Shown here: piece by piece, positions 52,550-62,391 of the stretch
How the letters are laid out: every line of letters begins with the position of its first letter
Position numbering within the stretch: position 1 is the stretch's first letter
Assembly: GCA_965153455.1 (NCBI GenBank)
Contig: OZ234499.1
Coordinates: 8,738,271 to 8,802,270, forward strand
Reading direction: 5' to 3'
Length of the DNA: 64,000 bases
Source of the DNA: Sphagnum compactum
Lineage: Eukaryota; Bryophyta; Sphagnopsida; Sphagnales
Made by a program: the position numbers and the translations under genes
The notes under the pieces: model-generated
Seen by the model: only the letters and a program-made list of their open reading frames with translations
Database searches by the model: none
What the model was told of the DNA's origin: nothing

Positions 52550-53040
52550 TGTTAGAAATACTATTCGTTTCTAATTCCCAATGTTGATGAATGTGTTAAA
52601 CATTCATCAAAAGGATGAATAGTATACACATCCTTGTAGTTGTTAGGTTAGGGTTTAGAAGTGGAGACTACTTAGGGTTAGGCGGCGACTAGGGTTAGGG
52701 TTGGGCGGCAGCTAGGTTTAGGGTTTGGTGGCGGCAAGGGTTAGGTGGCGGCTAGGGTTAGGGTTTGGTGGCGGCTAGATCAGGGTTAAGTGGCGGCTAC
52801 TTCAGGGTTAGGAGATAGTATGTAATGGAGTGGTTTTGAATTGTCTTTCATTCTTTCCTTTCATGGTTGTTGAGTGCACATAGAACCTTCAAGCTTTGTT
52901 AAGTTGTTGCAAGCCATAGTTTTATGATTGTAGCATTTGAAGCATACAACCTTTGTAATCTTCTTTTAGTTAATACAATTGTTCCATTTCATGAACCTTG
53001 AGTGTTGCATTTCTTGCTTGTTTTCAAGTTGTTTCCAATA
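52550..53040 (+). repeat. TB-family LTR, lone copy with chimeric right flank
   Basis: TGTTAGAAATAC to TTTCCAATA. Left flank CCACT is in I's leader. The right flank (53041-53067) is a 27 bp piece of gypsy RNase H beginning GAGTG, matching the right flank of D's 3' LTR. Confidence 0.88.
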
Positions 53041-53067
53041 GAGTGAAGGTGGCCAACTCACGAGAAG
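53041..53067 (+). other. 27 bp gypsy RNase H filler
   Basis: GAGTGAAGGTGGCCAACTCA and the next seven bases match 44886-44912 with one difference. It is the gypsy sequence immediately to the right of D. Confidence 0.9.
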
Positions 53068-53292
53068 TTGTGCATCCGTGAGATGTTCACAAAATAGTGC
53101 AAATGCCTTGGTCGCCTTTTCGTTATAATCCGTGATTTGATATTCATCATGGGGAATTGTTGCACTCCCATCAACAAACTTCCAAAGCCCATGCTTAGAA
53201 AGCATCATGCGCATCTTGAACTTCCAAAGGTGAAAGTTGCCACCATTAAACTTTTCCATGACTTTCAAAGACTCCATTTGGAATGATGACAT
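53068..53292 (-). pseudogene. Copia gag N-terminus (M)
   Basis: ATG 53292 (MSSFQMESLKVMEKFNGGN) runs through SATIPHDEYQITDYNEKATK and LFCEHLTDAQL to the junction with the gypsy filler at 53067/53068. Everything downstream is missing. G/I subgroup. Confidence 0.85.
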
Positions 53293-54006
53293 TTTGTTGA
53301 ACACAAATGCTAAAACAAACACTCTATGTTTTTTGTATTCAAATGAAGTGCAAGTGGGAGAATTTGAAGTTGAAAAACTTGCTAATGTTTGAAGACCTCA
53401 CTTGAAATCTCTCCCACTCAATGGCTATATGTCACAAAACAAAACCCTTACAAAAAACCCTCAAACACTTTAAAAACTTTCTGGCACAAACTTGAAATTT
53501 GGCTTGAAACTTGTAGGATTGACAAAGAATTCTCTTTGACACACTTGAAACTTAAGTTTTTCAACAACTTGAAGAAACTTCTCTTACAACTTCAATGTTG
53601 AAACTTTCAACAACTCGAAGAACTTTCTTCCACAAACTTTCTCAAACTTCAATGTTGAAACTCTAAACAATTCAAAGAACTCTCTTCCACAAACTTTCTC
53701 AAATTTCAATGTTGAAACTCTCAACAACTCGAAGAACTCTCTTCCACAAACTTTCTCAATCTTCAATGTTGAAACTCTCAACAACTCGAAGAACTCTCTT
53801 CCACAAACTTTGAACTTAAAACTTTGAAACTTAAAGACTTGAAAAACACTCTTCCACACTTGAGAACTTACAACACTTTGAAGAAGTCTCTTCCACACCT
53901 CCCACTCACTTGGAAAAGTTGCAAGCTCCTTGTATGCCACCACTTGGAAATGAACTCCCACTCACTTTGCAAACTAAAAATCTTCTCTCAAAAGGATTCT
54001 CTCCCT
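53293..54006 (-). mobile_element. 5' leader of element M with 57 bp repeats
   Basis: Continuous leader with four 57 bp repeats (about 53,590-53,815), nearly identical to those in G. It stops at 54006 within GATTCTCTCCC, before primer site and LTR, where gypsy-LTR-like sequence begins. Confidence 0.8.
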
Positions 54007-54576
54007 GTGTGAGTTTCATCCTCACACTTGCCTCAAAGTGGGGTTGCGACATTTTTGGAATCAAATAATTTTCATGCCTTGGAGATAACTGGATGAAATC
54101 ACAGAGTTGATCTCACATGAATATCATGAGCCAAGGCCTATCACCATGTGAAGAATCATAACACATTCCACATATTAATCTCAAAATTCTAGAGACAAGA
54201 TATCAGAGCTGGTAGAAGGGAGTTTTTGCATATTATATAATCTCCAACTTGACAATATTCACACTAGTTACCTTTCATATCACCATATATGAACAATGTG
54301 ATAACACTTTAAACATCTAACTTCAAGACCTTTTTAATGGTGTCTTGGGGGTGTAATTTGGTGGTTGTCTACCTTTCCAACCAAGGGTTTGAACATTCAT
54401 AACTCTTGCACGAATGCAACTCCCAAAGTGGGAGTGCATTTGAGAGTTATTGGGCTTCATCCCTTGCACTCACCCCCATATGTGAGAGTGTGTTTCAAAC
54501 CTAAACACATTCTCTTGGCCTCATGGGCTTTTGCACTTCACACTTAGTCACGAATCAAATGTTAGGGTTGTGACAA
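54007..54576 (-). repeat. Decayed gypsy LTR remnants
   Basis: 54033-54051 ends GTGGGGTTGCGACA, the complement of the F-type LTR start (TGTCGCAACCCCAC). 54563-54576 reads TTAGGGTTGTGACA, like the other gypsy LTR start (TGTCGCAACCCTAG) after a C-to-T change. Two minus-strand LTR remnants may be nested here. Only the termini are convincing. Confidence 0.4.
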
Positions 54577-55886
54577 AAACCTTTAATGGGAGTAGAAAAA
54601 CCCATCAACAAAATGAAAAAGGGAAAGGATGGGGCGTACAAACATTGGAAGATATTAAAACTATTTTTTTGTCTTTGAATTTGTTGGAGAAATCATATCC
54701 AACAAATAAATGGCCCATCGCAACAAACTCTATCTGACAAGTCATCAACATACAAACACCATGGTTTTGGATGTGATGAATCAACATAACAACTCCTAGA
54801 TGATGAGGAAGCATTATGTTTTGATGGAACAATATACATCAATGTTCCAAGATTTTAAAACCATGAGTGTTATGATGCTAACCTTTTGGACATCCCTGTT
54901 CAAATAGAAACAAATGCAAAACATATCTACCATGTATGTGTTTTAGTACATTGGTTTCCTTGCTCTAAACTTAAATTGGATTGCATGTAGGATGTAATCT
55001 AATTGAGAATTTTGACATTTTGGTGTGTGATGAACTGTCTAGGTGGCATTTTTCATAGCCCATAAGGTGCAAACCATGGAGGAGTTTATTTGGGTAGGTT
55101 CTACCTTTACCAAGTACCATACACAAGTTGCAACAATTTGAGCTTGATGTTAGAAGTGTAAAAGTACCACAAACTTGAACATAGATGATGGATAACTTGT
55201 GCATGGATTTTAAACCACAATTATAGTCCTCATTGAAGTTGATACATATATTGCATTGTTAGAAACTACATAAAATACTATGTTTATTAAAAAACACATT
55301 TTGACATCCAATGTCCCTTGTGAATGCTACAATAGGACTATGGAATGGACTTTAAGGAGAACCAACACCCCATCCCAGCTTTTCAATGCCTATGTGGTAA
55401 TGCCTATTATAGAGGAATGTAGGTTTTCTTTTAATATCAACCTTAAGTAAGGACCTAGCTAGATAGAAAATTTTATTGTCTACCATATTGACATGGTAGG
55501 TTTTGGAGAAGTCTGTCTATACTGACATTTTACATATATTTGTACAGAAATGCAAAGTGACATAAACAAGAGTTTCATTTTTTGACATTGTTGTGTTTAC
55601 TCCATTTGTTCAGTTTTTAAAAAAAGCCCAAGGATTTGCTCTTCAAATATGTGTGCACTTTGAAGAAATAATTCTATTATTGCATTTCATGGTTGATGGG
55701 AAAAACATCACATTAGGATAGTGATCAATATCCAGAATCCACCTTTGTTAAGCATTCAAATTTGCAACAAAATATATTAAATAATCCACATTAATAGTAA
55801 AGAGATCTAGGAACAAGGGTAATGAAGAAAAAATATATGTACCTTTTGTTGCTGGAGCTGCATGTATAGGTAACATCTGCAATTGA
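54577..55886. other. No gene recognised
   Basis: AT-rich, single-copy-looking DNA. All open frames are short and match nothing I know. Poly-T and poly-A runs occur but no LTR or terminal inverted repeat was found. Confidence 0.4.
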
Positions 55887-55926
55887 TGTTAGAAATACCA
55901 TTCGTTTCTAATTCCCAATGTTGATG
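55887..55926 (+). repeat. 40 bp stub of a TB LTR 5' end
   Basis: Exact LTR start (TGTTAGAAATACCATTCG...AATGTTGATG) with one substitution, then unrelated sequence. It is the only TB trace right of 54,006. Confidence 0.85.
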
Positions 55927-55959
55927 GAGATGCCCTGGAGACTACCTAGTGTGAAGGAT

Positions 55960-58900
55960 TCAGGGTGAGGCTGTAGGTAAAAGGAGGAGGAGCAAGAGGA
56001 AAACTGGCAGTGGGGGCAATATGCCCATGGCAGCGCCAACCCACTGAAATTCGGCAGTAAAGCAGACCTTTTTTACCATCTTAAAGTTGCAATTCAAACA
56101 GCAATATGGGTTGCAGCTGAAAAGTGGTGAATGTCAGAAACCCTCTTTTCTTGCTTTTGCTCTACTGTCCTCTCTTTCTGCTGGTTTTATTGGATACATT
56201 TGTTGAATCTTCCTTGCAGAAAATAGACCTGTTTTCTTTGGTTTTGCAGAATGACATGCAGAATGATTGCGAATGATTGTGCTTCTAAATATCTGGCAAG
56301 GGGTTAGAGTAGTGCTGCAGGACAAAACCATGAGAAAAAAGGTAAGTACTGACTTTTAACCTCCTGAAGAAGAATTCACATCTTCTTGGAGTGTTCTCTA
56401 TTCTTGGCACAACAAATAATCACCAGTGCTCTTTCCCAAGGACATATCATTTGACAGACTTCCTATGAATGACCTATGAAAGCACTAGAAGTTCCAATTT
56501 GTTGTTGTTACAGTATATAATTTGGTTGAGATTGCATTTGAGTAGCCAACCAGTTTGAACCAGCTGTTGCTACATGCACCTCCTGATTAAAGCCATCAAA
56601 CTCTATTGTCTAATACATGCTCTTGGGAAAATGCACTGTCCTCTATCAATGTTCCTTATCCATAATTCAGGTGTCAATAGAAATCAAGAGGTTTCCTATT
56701 TTTGTTTCTGAATTTCACAATATCAGTCTCAGTATCTTGAGTTTTAGCTTTTGGCACAATCCATACAAAATTTTTAGTCTATGAACTCTTGAATTACTGA
56801 ACTCTTGATTGACCACACCATGAGTATCAAAGTTAAAACAATTTGCACTTTAGCAGAAATGACTCAGCATAAAAATGCTACAATCCATAGTCACGTGTCT
56901 TATTAGATTACAGAGTCACTTTGAAGGATGTGCTTTGCTGATGCTTACAGCACCTTTGGCCTCCATGCCCTAGATGAATTGGAGTCGACAGCAAACACTT
57001 TTCTGCAACTGAACCAGGCCATAAGAATCTTTGTGCTTGATGAAGATGTATCAAGAAACTGAAGGTCCATCCTGTGGGCATCAACAACAATAACAGAGAA
57101 AGTAGGGTTAAAGATAAGGGCATACAAGAACTAATCAATGCACGGACAGAAATCAACACCTATCAGACATAATTCAAAGTGCATCAAGGTGACACTGGAC
57201 AATTTCTCCACAAAGTATCCGTATGCCTCAGTGGTGTCTTGTGATCTTTAGTTGTCTTACAAAACTGGAAGGTCAGGACAGAAAACTCACCAAAAAAATG
57301 AAGCAGCTGCAGGCTTGCCATCTCAAGGTTGTTGGGAACTAGGCCAGAGTCTTCGCAATGCTCCTCAATTCTTTCATGTCAGATAAAACATTGCTTTTGC
57401 CAGTCAAATATTCCACAAGAGCTGGTCACAAACAGACAACTGTTTTCTTTCATGAACCAGAATTCTGCTAAACATTGCACATTCAACAAGTTGGACCTTC
57501 AATATTGGTGAAGCTTGACTGAATTATTTCTTGCAGCTCACAACAACCTAACCCATCATGCATTTCAAAAAGACCTTGAGGAGTTGTCCTTGTCTTTCCT
57601 TCAGACATTTGAGCTTTTAAGTATAGGTATCACTGACAATGGTGGTGAGTACTTGCGCAACACAATATGTTTTTGTGCTCAACTCTCTACTGTGGCCTGT
57701 TTAAAAGGTTATGTCAATTTCCTATGAGTAATGTTTGAGGAATTTTAACAATAATCCAACTAGAAATGATTTACCCACTCATATGTGTCTGTAGCTCTCT
57801 TGCAGAATGGCCTGTCCAGTTACAAATGATTCAGGAAACATAGTTCTGCAAGAAGTTGAGGCACAAAAATCATATGCATGTAGAAGAAATAGAAGGAGAG
57901 GGTACCCAGAGCATAGTGGCGACAGTCATGTACTCCCAGTACAAGCTCACAACACCAACCTCTGTTAAACTCTTGCGCACTCTCCAGATTCCTTTCTGGT
58001 TTTGTTGTCCCTACCCGCCAACAGTTCTTCACTTGCAGCTTTGGTATTGTTCTCTCCTGCACGACTCCTGCTTCCATTGCATACCATTCGTCAAGTTTTG
58101 CTAATTCTTTAGATGGGTGGGTGAGTAGTTGAATGAGAGGTGCATTGCAACCATCTCAAGGAATGAGACAAAATCAACTTTGCAACTTTTGCTCATTATT
58201 TCAACCTTCACCAGTTGACCTTAAGTGGTTGTGAGTCCTGCACTGGCTCTGGCATAAGTTTTCTTTTCAACTTCCATATTGTCAAAAACTAGGATGGCCA
58301 GGTCCCAGATTTCAATGTCATTGCAAAACCCTGAACCATCGAGTTAAGGCAAAAGCAGCAGATAAAAAGAACAACTGCCAGAAAGGACAAACACACCAGG
58401 AATGCCATGCCCCATTAAGGCTGCTACAGCAACAAGTGGATCCTCAGGATTCTGTGGCTGAAAGTCCATCACTGTACACTGAAACACACTCTTTTTAGGA
58501 ATTATTACTCACAGCATAACCCCACATGCTATCTCAGCAATTCTTGTTCATAGAAACTTTCTTGTACACATCAGCCAATGGAAGCCATGGGTTCCATTAC
58601 AAGGTTGATATATCCTTCTTGCACAAGATATGTCAACCAAGTCACAAAAGCCACGGGATCCCTTCACCCCCGTTAAAGCCTCTTGTAGTACACATGGTAA
58701 TGGAGACAAGATGGTTACACAACTTTTTCCAGAGGCCCCCAATTTCACACCCTCCATACCGACGCCCCAATCATGCCAAATACGTGGTTACTGATCTCAT
58801 CTTCCATGGCGAGGTTTGACAGTCCAAGGCGAGCGCATTAGTCCTACCACGACGTTTTTGTTTCTTTACTTTTAAATGATCACGGCGATTGACTGAAGAA

Positions 58901-59373
58901 TCGACCAAATAACATAGCAATTCAAGCATGTAACCTATTGCAATTTTCTATATTGAAAAAACCTTGCTTAGCACGATGTGGCTGTCCTGCTTCAGTGGAT
59001 CCCATAATCAGCAACATAGCAGAAGCATCCAAGAGAATTTAAGCTCCGCTAGACACGCCCGGGAGCGGGAGAGAGACAGCAGACATACAGGGCTGCCAAG
59101 AGTACGCGGATGAAGAATGGTGATGTAGTGCCGGAGGTCACCAGCCAGGCCAGCTGCGTAAGCGGCTTGCATAGCCCACTGGGCGGGGCCTGGGCTCACG
59201 ATCAGCCGCAGTGTGCCCACATACACATCGATCGAGTCCAGACTACTACATAAGATCTGCGAGGCTCGCCTGCCACTCGAGCACGGTCTTCCGCGGCTCT
59301 TCGCTGGTCTGACTTCTTGTGCTCCTGCCAATCCGGAGTTTGCAACCAGAAAAGGTGCCACCGCCATAGTCAT
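55960..59373 (-). CDS. Probable split host gene, product not recognised
   Basis: Several minus-strand pieces look like exons of one gene. Exon 1: about 59373-59142, from ATG (MTMAVAPFLVANSGLAGAQE), rich in S, R and A like a plastid transit peptide, with a GA-rich 5' UTR just upstream. Exon at 58478-58397: CTVMDFQPQNPEDPLVAVAA then LMGHGIPG, after acceptor TGTGTTTCAG. A piece around 58060-57906: WRVGTTKPERNLESAQEFNR, then VHDCRHYALG. Exon 57370-57291: EEHCEDSGLVPNNLEMASLQ then LLHFFG, with donor GTGAGT. Exon from 57071: WTFSFLIHLHQAQ, in phase with the previous one. Last exon 56043-55960: WVGAAMGILPPLPVFLLLLL up to TGA, a hydrophobic tail. The number and edges of exons are uncertain and some are surely missing here. 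I do not recognise the family. A plastid or membrane-anchored protein is an inference; a pseudogene is possible. Confidence 0.45.
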
Positions 59374-59545
59374 CTCTGTGTCTCTGTCTCTGTCTCTGTC
59401 TCTCTCTCGCACAGAAGTGCACCGACTCCAGAAATTTAAATCGTCACCGAAGAATTCTCTGGCTTGAGATTTGGAATTTCACAATAAATCGCGTACTTCG
59501 GCGGTGGACTGCCAAAGAAACTCTTGTCGAGGAGGCTGCTTGTGG
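59374..59545 (-). promoter_or_regulatory. GA-rich leader/promoter of the putative minus-strand gene
   Basis: On the minus strand, GAGAGACAGAGACAGAGACA-type repeats (59376-59410) lie just before the ATG. Such tracts are common in plant 5' UTRs and core promoters. No TATA box was picked out. Confidence 0.35.
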
Positions 59546-59616
59546 CGTCTGCAACATATACGGGTCTCTAGTGCGTCCACGTCTCTGCAACAAATACCGG
59601 CCTCTAGTGCGTCCAC
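59546..59616 (+). repeat. Short tandem duplication, about 35 bp unit
   Basis: Two adjacent copies of CTGCAACA(T/A)ATAC(G/C)GG followed by CTCTAGTGCGTCCACGT, with a few differences. Confidence 0.75.
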
Positions 59617-60048
59617 GTCGCTTTTTCCGTATTAGAGATTTTTAACGTCTAGGGCAATGAGTCAGGACCCAGGCCAGGCGACGCGGAGCTGAGGCGAACC
59701 CGATTCTGGCAAAAGCCTGCTGCGGGCAGCGGAAGGCTTTACCAAGTATGGTCTGGTTTTTTGTTCTTGATTTTTTTCCTCGAATACCCCGCAGGTATCA
59801 TGGGAGATAAAAAAACAAGGCAGGCATTTCCTAAAGCAAAAATGCTTGCTCCTGAAGGGTCCTTCCGCAGCGCAGGAGCCAGCATTTCACTTTATAAACG
59901 CTCGGCTCTTGGAAGGGCTAAATGAACCATGTCAAAACTAAAGAGTTTGACAATGTTTTTGTACATTTTGGCAAAACATAACTTGAGCAAGGAAATAGAA
60001 TAGAAATTAAATTTTTAATGTATATTATGGTGGGTGGGAATATAGTTG

Positions 60049-60076
<28 letters not shown>
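60049..60076. repeat. (TA)14 microsatellite
   Basis: Uninterrupted TA dinucleotides inside a very AT-rich stretch (about 59,950-60,540) that has no coding signal. Confidence 0.9.
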
Positions 60077-60079
<3 letters not shown>

Positions 60080-60545
60080 TAAAATTAATCTTTCATTAAG
60101 ATTGTAATATTTATTTCATGTGCAATTTCACATAATTTGAATCATGTTTGTGAACCAATTGAAATTTTTTATCATTTTTATCTCATAAATGATTTTTTTT
60201 GAAAATGTTAATCATAAATATATGTTAAATTAAAATTTTGACAAATAATCACTTTAAAATGGAAGGCATCAAACTTTAATTTTGAGCTGGGCCAAAATAT
60301 AAAATCCATTTGAAACACTTAATTTAACCAAATATTGGTGCATTTTCAAATGAAAAATGAATTTATTCTACTTGTCAAGACCATAAATATATGTACATGA
60401 TTCTTTGAATATAAATGATTAGATTTTTTAATATAATATTAAATAACATTAGCTATGTGAAATTCATAATTCTAAGGGTTAAACATCACAAATCAAACCT
60501 CTAATTAAATACACCATATTTTTGGAATAATTTATTATATATATT

Positions 60546-61185
60546 GTGATACTAAATAAAAAGGTTCAAAATGACATCATTGTAGTGTGCTTTCACCTTA
60601 TTGCCAATTCAAAATTTGGTGGAACAACCCACATGGATACAAATGTGGATGTGATAGGCTTAACGAGTAATGAATTTGCAACTCCTGATCAAATTGCGGA
60701 GGCCCAAGAGCCATTATCTCATGGGGTAAGGAAAAGGAACAACTCAAGTTTGACCCCACAATGGAGTTCATGGAGGGTGCAAGATGTGATACACGTGCAC
60801 AATCAGTTCACATGTGCTTGAAGGAAGGTCCTCTTGTAAGGTAGGTATTAATGAACACAATCATGAGATGGAAGACATGCAAAACATGAATGGAGTTATT
60901 TGGCCGGGCAACAATGAGGACGATATGCAGCTTGAGAAATGAAAAAGAAGATGTAATGGCAATGTCACATGAAGACTGGGGCCACCACTAGACTTGGGTA
61001 TGAGGAGTTTTACGGAAGTGCCCAAAATCCCACCTTATGAGAACTCCACTCTATCTAACATGTGATTCCATCAATCTTGAATTGTTACCGAACACACAAC
61101 ACATCAAATGCATTCATCACCAAATTGTTGGTCTTCATAAAGAAAAATGTATTGCCTACTTGTAATAGCTTACCAAGCTTGGAGT
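60546..61185. other. No gene recognised; possible 5' part of the CACTA remnant
   Basis: A 91-codon plus-strand frame (60546-60821) and broken frames after it match nothing I can name. Position and AT-rich decay would fit the upstream part of the transposase remnant that follows, but no specific motif supports it. Confidence 0.3.
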
Positions 61186-61189
61186 AAGA

Positions 61190-61910
61190 GGGCTTAAACA
61201 TGTTGAACAAGTTGAGTTGAACATACAATTATATTGACGTTTGTGGAAATGGTTGTATGTTGTTTAAGGGGATTTCGTTTTAAAGCTGAATGATGTCTAT
61301 ATTGTCAAAAGCCCAAGTACAAAATGGTTGGGAAATCAAGAGTGGTAATGCAAATGCTTTTGCATTTTCACTTGATCCTTGATTACAATGAGTGTATATC
61401 ACTCCATCCCAAGTGAAGTTGATGTTGTGGCATCATCACAATCATAACCAAGATGGCTTGTAAAGCATGTAATAGACTCCAACAAATAGAACTTTGTGGA
61501 GACATGGTGGCCTAAATTTGGCATGGAGCCTTATCATGTACGTTTGGGTATGGCACCTAATGGGGTCAACCCATTTGGTGAAAAACAATCACGCTAGTCA
61601 ACATGGCATGTGATTGTAATGAACTATAATACCACCATGGTTCACCACAAAAAAATAATTTATGATGTTGTCATTGATAATATTAAGCCTAATGTTAGTG
61701 ACAAGATCTAACATTTTGATACATATCAAGAACCTTTAGTCAAGGAGCTTAAGTTGTGGGAGGTCAAAATTAATGTGCAGAATGTTGGGCGATTCAAGGA
61801 GGAACCCACCCTCAACATGTCCACCATATTGTTGTGAACCATGCATGACATGTTTGCCTATGAAACTATTGTAGGGTGCAATACAAGGGATCTCGAGGCT
61901 ACCCTTGTTG
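61190..61910 (+). pseudogene. CACTA (En/Spm-type) tnp2 transposase remnant
   Basis: Read across frames on the plus strand, the pieces follow the order of plant CACTA tnp2 transposases. They are a DVCGNGCMLF-like block with a following CPYCQKP block (about 61,240-61,320); a KLMLWHHHNHNQDGL block (about 61,425, compare LMxWHxxxxxxDGxxRHxADS); WWPKFGMEPYHVRLGMAPNG then VNPFGE (61,508-61,580); STWHVIVMNYN (about 61,598); and TMHDMFAYETIVGC (about 61,840-61,880). Stops and frameshifts are frequent, so it is non-functional. Terminal inverted repeats were not found. Confidence 0.7.
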
Positions 61911-62391
61911 TGCGTTAAGGACAATGTCACAAAAATCAATTGAGACATAGAAAGATAATGAACCAAAACCTTCAAAAGTTTGAATCCGGTAAGAGGTAGA
62001 TGGCAGATCCACGGGAGCCCACATACTCTCTACCTGAACTGCATTCCCTACCCTGTTCGGAAATCGGTCCACCATATCCGACGATGCACTATGAAATGCA
62101 AAAGGTATCGAGAGGAAGATGGGAGACACGGCTCTTTCATTGGGCAATGGGAGATTGCGTGTTTCTGATTGGGTAATAGGAGATTACCCGGCTATGCAGA
62201 TCGGAGCATTTCCACGCCTATGGTTTTCCTGCATTCTGCCAGCCAGCAATGTTGACCAGATAACACGGGCTCTCATCTACTTGGGTGTTGCCTACGCTTG
62301 TCATCATTTTCATAACTGCGCTATTCTGCGTCCGGAGTTTTATGCACAGTGGAATAGTGCAGCACATTGCTACACAGCTTACTAAAGAGGA
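61911..62391 (+). promoter_or_regulatory. Upstream region of LHCB5
   Basis: Less than 500 bp separate the CACTA remnant from the start codon. A GATAA motif (62259-62263), the I-box core of light-regulated plant promoters, and ATTGGG (CCAAT complement, about 62,158 and 62,169) are present. I see no clear TATA box or G-box, so the transcription start cannot be placed. Confidence 0.3.

Noticed and set aside
59008-59412. Arginine-aspartate repeat protein (RDRDRD)
   Set aside because: The N-terminal repeat is the translation of a GA-rich simple repeat that more likely belongs to a 5' UTR; only the part from ATG 59373 is kept as a possible exon.
60546-60821. 91-codon plus-strand frame as a small gene
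   Set aside because: AT-rich, no homology recognised, in decayed surroundings before a CACTA remnant.
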